In this document: positions 9,880 to 12,298 of the stretch, in pieces
Position numbering within the stretch: position 1 is the first letter of the stretch
How the letters are laid out: each line of letters starts with the position of its first letter
Made by a program: the position numbers and the translations under genes
The notes under the pieces: model-generated
The model's input: only the letters and a program-made list of their open reading frames with translations
Database searches by the model: none
What the model was told of the DNA's origin: nothing
Origin: Clostridiales bacterium
Lineage (GTDB): Bacteria > Bacillota > Clostridia > Christensenellales > Aristaeellaceae
Reading direction: 5' to 3'
Assembly: GCA_012514225.1 (NCBI GenBank)
Contig: JAAZAQ010000215.1
Coordinates: 1 to 12,298 of the forward strand
DNA length: 12,298 nucleotides

Positions 9880-10857
9880 TTACCCGCCCCGCACCCGGTC
9901 CAGCGTCGCCGCCCCGATGATGCCGGCGTCGTTCCCCATCTGGGCTGGCATCACCTCCGATGCGCCGATGACGCCAAAGGAGATGACAAAGCGGGGGAGC
10001 AGGGCGTTAAGCCGCGTGAACAGCGGCTCCCCGGCGTGGCTGACCCCGCCGCCGACCAGCACGCGCCGGGGGCGGAAGGCGTTGACCAGGCCGCCGATGC
10101 CCTGGGCGAGCAGCTCGCAGTACCGGTCCACCACCGCCCGCGCCGCCCCGTCACCCTTTTTCAGGCATTCGAAAGCCGTCCGCCCGCTGACGCGGCCCCC
10201 GCGCCTGCGCGACCAGGCGTGCATCAGGCTGTCCGGGTGGCGTGCCATCGCGTCCCGGGTCAGGGCGACCAGCCCCGTCGCGGAGCAGTAGGCTTCCAGG
10301 CAGCCGTCCGCGCCGCAGGTACAGGGGCGGCCGCCCGCGATCAGCGGCATATGCCCCAGTTCCATCCCCATCCCGTCGGCGCCCCGGTAGAGCCGCCCGC
10401 CCAATAGCAGCGCGCCGCCCACCCCGGTGCCCAGGGTGAGCATCAGCACGTCGGGGACGCCCCGAGCGGCGCCGGCGGACGCCTCCGCCGCAAGGGCGCA
10501 ATCCGCGTCGTTGGCGACCAGCACGGGGAGCCCCAGGCGCTTTTCCAGCGCCTCCTTCAGCGGCGCGTCCCGCCACCCGGCGTTGTTAGCCTCCACCACC
10601 CGCCCGGTGACGGGATGCACGGCGCTGGGAATGCCCACGCCCGCGAAGGGCAGGGAAGACAGCCCAAGCCCCGCCTCCCGGAAAGTGTCGCGGACGGTTT
10701 TCGCAATCAGGTCGGCCGCCGCGGCGAAGTCCTGCAGGGTCGGGGCCACCGCGCGGGCCAGGATGGCAGTCCCCTCGCCCACCGCGCCGATCTTGACCGT
10801 CGTCGCGCCGATGTCGATGCCCAGCTTGATGCCGGAAGGCGCCGGTTGCCCTGTCAT
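9880..10857 (-). CDS. ROK family sugar kinase (glucokinase-like)
   Basis: A cytoplasmic ATP-dependent hexose kinase of the ROK family, 325 residues, without the N-terminal helix-turn-helix of ROK repressors, so an enzyme rather than a regulator. Motifs: the ATP phosphate-binding GIDIGATTVKIGAV (13-26), NNAGW (91-95), the catalytic Asp in NDAD (D117), the second phosphate loop LGTGVGGALLLGG (142-154), GADGMGMELGHM (159-170), and the zinc site CTCGADGCLE (179-188) with H169. The C-terminus has the LVGGGVSHAG adenosine motif and ends with GNDAGIIGAA. Glucose is the commonest substrate of such proteins but mannose, fructose or N-acetyl sugars are possible. The ATG at 10855-10857 has GGGGAGGA upstream. 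It is divergent from the Gfo/Idh gene and convergent with the MFS gene, which fits sugar uptake and phosphorylation. Confidence 0.94.
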   Translation of the reverse strand: MTGQPAPSGIKLGIDIGATTVKIGAVGEGTAILARAVAPTLQDFAAAADLIAKTVRDTFREAGLGLSSLPFAGVGIPSAVHPVTGRVVEANNAGWRDAPLKEALEKRLGLPVLVANDADCALAAEASAGAARGVPDVLMLTLGTGVGGALLLGGRLYRGADGMGMELGHMPLIAGGRPCTCGADGCLEAYCSATGLVALTRDAMARHPDSLMHAWSRRRGGRVSGRTAFECLKKGDGAARAVVDRYCELLAQGIGGLVNAFRPRRVLVGGGVSHAGEPLFTRLNALLPRFVISFGVIGASEVMPAQMGNDAGIIGAATLDRVRGG

Positions 10858-10886
10858 GTTTGCTTCCTCCCCGGTTCGCTGCCTTC

Positions 10887-10916
10887 ATTGTAGTCCAGCC
10901 GGGCGCAGGGACGCAA
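10887..10916 (-). promoter_or_regulatory. Promoter of the ROK kinase gene
   Basis: On the minus strand TTGCGT (10911-10916), an 18-bp spacer and TACAAT (10887-10892), with a short leader to the GGGGAGGA site. Confidence 0.6.
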
Positions 10917-10970
10917 ACAGCCCGGCGGGTTTCCTTCTATCCGGTTTTCTTCACCGCGCCGGGTTTGCGT
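10911..10970. promoter_or_regulatory. Inverted repeat spanning the divergent ROK and Gfo/Idh -35 regions
   Basis: ACGCAAAC (10911-10918) and GTTTGCGT (10963-10970) are exact 8-bp reverse complements 44 bp apart. Each contains the -35 box of one of the two divergent promoters. It may be a bipartite operator for a shared regulator, or only two copies of a preferred -35 sequence. Confidence 0.3.
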
Positions 10971-10993
10971 TTTGCGGCACGCGGCGTTAGAAT
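10965..10993 (+). promoter_or_regulatory. Promoter of the Gfo/Idh-SDR-like operon
   Basis: TTGCGT (10965-10970), a 17-bp spacer and TAGAAT (10988-10993). The predicted start near 11000 leaves a leader of about 30 nt that contains the GAAGGAGGG ribosome binding site. Confidence 0.6.
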
Positions 10994-11029
10994 GACCGCA
11001 GCGCATATATCTGAAGGAGGGATTCATCG

Positions 11030-11995
11030 ATGGCGAACCCCTGGCCGCTTGGCGGAAAAGAGCTGAAAATCGGCGTCCTCGGCTTGACGGAGGGCAACGG
11101 CCACCCCTATTCCTGGAGCGCGATGTTCAACGGCTACGACAAGGCGCGCATGGCGAAGTGCCCCTTCCCGGGCATCCCGGCTTACCTGGACAAGCAGCCC
11201 CCGGAAACGATGGGCAACCAGGGTGCCCGGGTGACCCACATCCACTGCGACAGCCGCGAGGATGCGCTGGACGTGGCCGCCTCCTCCTTAATCGAGCATG
11301 TCGTCGAGCGGCCGGAAGACATGATCGGCCAGGTCGACGCGGTCATCTGCGCCACGGACATCGGGTCGGAGCACGTCCGCCGCTGCCGCCCCTTCATCGA
11401 GGCGGGCGTCCCCATGCTCATCGACAAGCCGATGGTGGACAACGAGCAGGACCTGCGCCAGTTCGTCCGCTGGCGCGACGAAGGCGCGAGCTTCATCTCC
11501 TCCTCCTCCATGCGTTACCACAAGGAGATGGAGCCCTATTACCGCAACCACTATGAAATCGGCAAGCTGATGTATATCTGCCGGCCCATGTGCAAAAAGT
11601 GGGAGACCTACGGCATCCACGCGCTGGAGAACATCTTCCCCCTCCTGGGGCTGGGCTTCGAGTCCATCCAGAACACCGGGACCCTGGAGCGCAACATGCT
11701 GCACATCGTCCACCGGGAGGGCTGCGATATCCACATCCCGCTCAGCGCGGGGATGTACGGCGCCTTCAAGTACTGCCTGCTGGTGGGCAGCGCCGAGAGC
11801 AAGGCGGTGTCCACCTCGGACTCCTATTATTCCTTCAAGAAACAGCTGGACCTGTTCGTCCGCTACCTGCGCACGGGGCAGGAGCCCTTCCCCTTTGAGG
11901 AAACCGTCGAGTTGATGAAGCTGGTCATCGGCGGCATCCGCAGCCGCGAGGAAGGCGGCCGCGTGGTGCGCCTGGACGAAATCAGGGAGCGGTGA
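11030..11995 (+). CDS. Gfo/Idh/MocA family NAD(P)-dependent oxidoreductase
   Basis: A 321-residue cytoplasmic protein, slightly shorter than the family norm of 330-380. The N-terminal Rossmann part starts KIGVLGLTEGNGHPYSWS (13-30), where the usual GxGxxG is replaced by GLTEGNGH, a variant I associate with a Gfo/Idh subgroup. Next come QVDAVICATDIGSEH (101-115) and GVPMLIDKPMV (126-136), whose DKP matches the EKP motif lining the nicotinamide site. The C-terminal half has SSSMRYHKEM (158-167) and YGIHALENIFPLLG (194-207), with H197 at the place of the catalytic histidine. The family oxidises or reduces cyclic sugars and inositols. The ATG at 11030 follows GAAGGAGGG at good spacing. It heads an operon with the SDR-like gene 2 nt downstream and is divergent from the ROK kinase. 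Substrate unknown; a sugar or cyclitol is inferred from context. Confidence 0.88.
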   Translation: MANPWPLGGKELKIGVLGLTEGNGHPYSWSAMFNGYDKARMAKCPFPGIPAYLDKQPPETMGNQGARVTHIHCDSREDALDVAASSLIEHVVERPEDMIGQVDAVICATDIGSEHVRRCRPFIEAGVPMLIDKPMVDNEQDLRQFVRWRDEGASFISSSSMRYHKEMEPYYRNHYEIGKLMYICRPMCKKWETYGIHALENIFPLLGLGFESIQNTGTLERNMLHIVHREGCDIHIPLSAGMYGAFKYCLLVGSAESKAVSTSDSYYSFKKQLDLFVRYLRTGQEPFPFEETVELMKLVIGGIRSREEGGRVVRLDEIRER

Positions 11996-11997
11996 GC

Positions 11998-12298
11998 ATG
12001 CCAGCCGAAGCGTTTCACGTCAAGGGGAAGAAAATCCTGCTGCTCAACCCGGACAAGCCCTACGGGCGGGAGGCGGCGCGCGGCCTGCTTTCAGAGGGCG
12101 CAGAATTATGGCTGTGCGCCGGAGAGCCGGGCGCCCTGGCGGCGGCCGGGGAGGAGCTGGGCATTGGGGCAGAGCGCCGCTATCCCTACACCCCCGGCAC
12201 CGAGGAAGCGGCGGGCCGCCTGGCCGCGTGGGCGGAGGCGAACATGGGCGCGCCGGACGCCGTGGTCGTCGTCAACCCGGGCAGTCGCCTGGAGACCT
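11998..12298 (+). CDS. SDR-like oxidoreductase with degenerate glycine motif, 3' end cut by the window edge
   Basis: 100 codons are visible from the ATG at 11998, which lies 2 nt after the Gfo/Idh stop and is preceded by AGGGAG inside the end of that gene, so the two are translationally close and co-transcribed. The start FHVKGKKILLLNPDKPYG then REAARGLLSEGAELWLC resembles the first beta-alpha-beta unit of short-chain dehydrogenases, and PDAVVVVNPGSR (ending near residue 97) sits where the NNAG motif normally stands. The typical TGxxxGIG nucleotide loop is absent: NPDKPYG stands in its place. It could be a catalytically altered SDR, a pseudoenzyme, or a different Rossmann-like protein. The catalytic Tyr-Lys region would be beyond the window. 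The family call is by pattern and moderate in certainty. Confidence 0.6.
   Translation, partial: MPAEAFHVKGKKILLLNPDKPYGREAARGLLSEGAELWLCAGEPGALAAAGEELGIGAERRYPYTPGTEEAAGRLAAWAEANMGAPDAVVVVNPGSRLET

Overview
The window is GC-rich bacterial DNA with tightly packed genes and strong AGGAGG-type ribosome binding sites. It carries a near-complete homodimeric pyruvate:ferredoxin oxidoreductase. Together these suggest an anaerobic, high-GC member of the Firmicutes (class Clostridia), probably gut- or sediment-type. This placement is an inference; no rRNA or other taxonomic marker is present.

Layout. Positions 1-3393 (minus) hold a nifJ-type pyruvate:ferredoxin oxidoreductase whose last roughly 40 residues lie beyond the left edge. 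It has its own sigma-A-like promoter and a leader hairpin. Positions 3394-3656 are the longest gene-free stretch (263 bp) and contain that promoter, a perfect 10-bp inverted repeat, and a terminator for the next gene. Then come four more minus-strand genes: a diacylglycerol-kinase-family lipid kinase (3657-4568), a small histone-H1-like Lys/Ala-repeat protein (4643-5062), a MATE efflux protein (5120-6586), and an exported PQQ-type sugar dehydrogenase (6655-7878). A YbaK-type tRNA editing protein (7934-8428, minus) is divergent from an MFS transporter (8594-9784, plus). The MFS gene converges, through a bidirectional terminator, on a ROK-family sugar kinase (9880-10857, minus). The ROK gene is divergent from a Gfo/Idh/MocA oxidoreductase (11030-11995, plus), which is followed 2 nt later by a degenerate SDR-like gene cut by the right edge.

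How the genes fit together. The left part is central anaerobic metabolism (pyruvate to acetyl-CoA plus reduced ferredoxin). The middle is a set of mostly individually promoted housekeeping or accessory genes. The right part (MFS transporter, ROK kinase, Gfo/Idh/MocA oxidoreductase, SDR-like protein, with the PQQ-type sugar dehydrogenase nearby) looks like carbohydrate handling, with a divergent promoter pair whose -35 regions lie on an inverted repeat. No mobile element, CRISPR array, rRNA, tRNA, phage gene or defence system is recognisable. The most unusual points are a candidate leaderless promoter for the MATE gene whose -35 sits in the loop of the upstream terminator, the H1-like protein, the SDR-like protein with no standard glycine motif, and the PQQ-type enzyme in an apparently anaerobic host.
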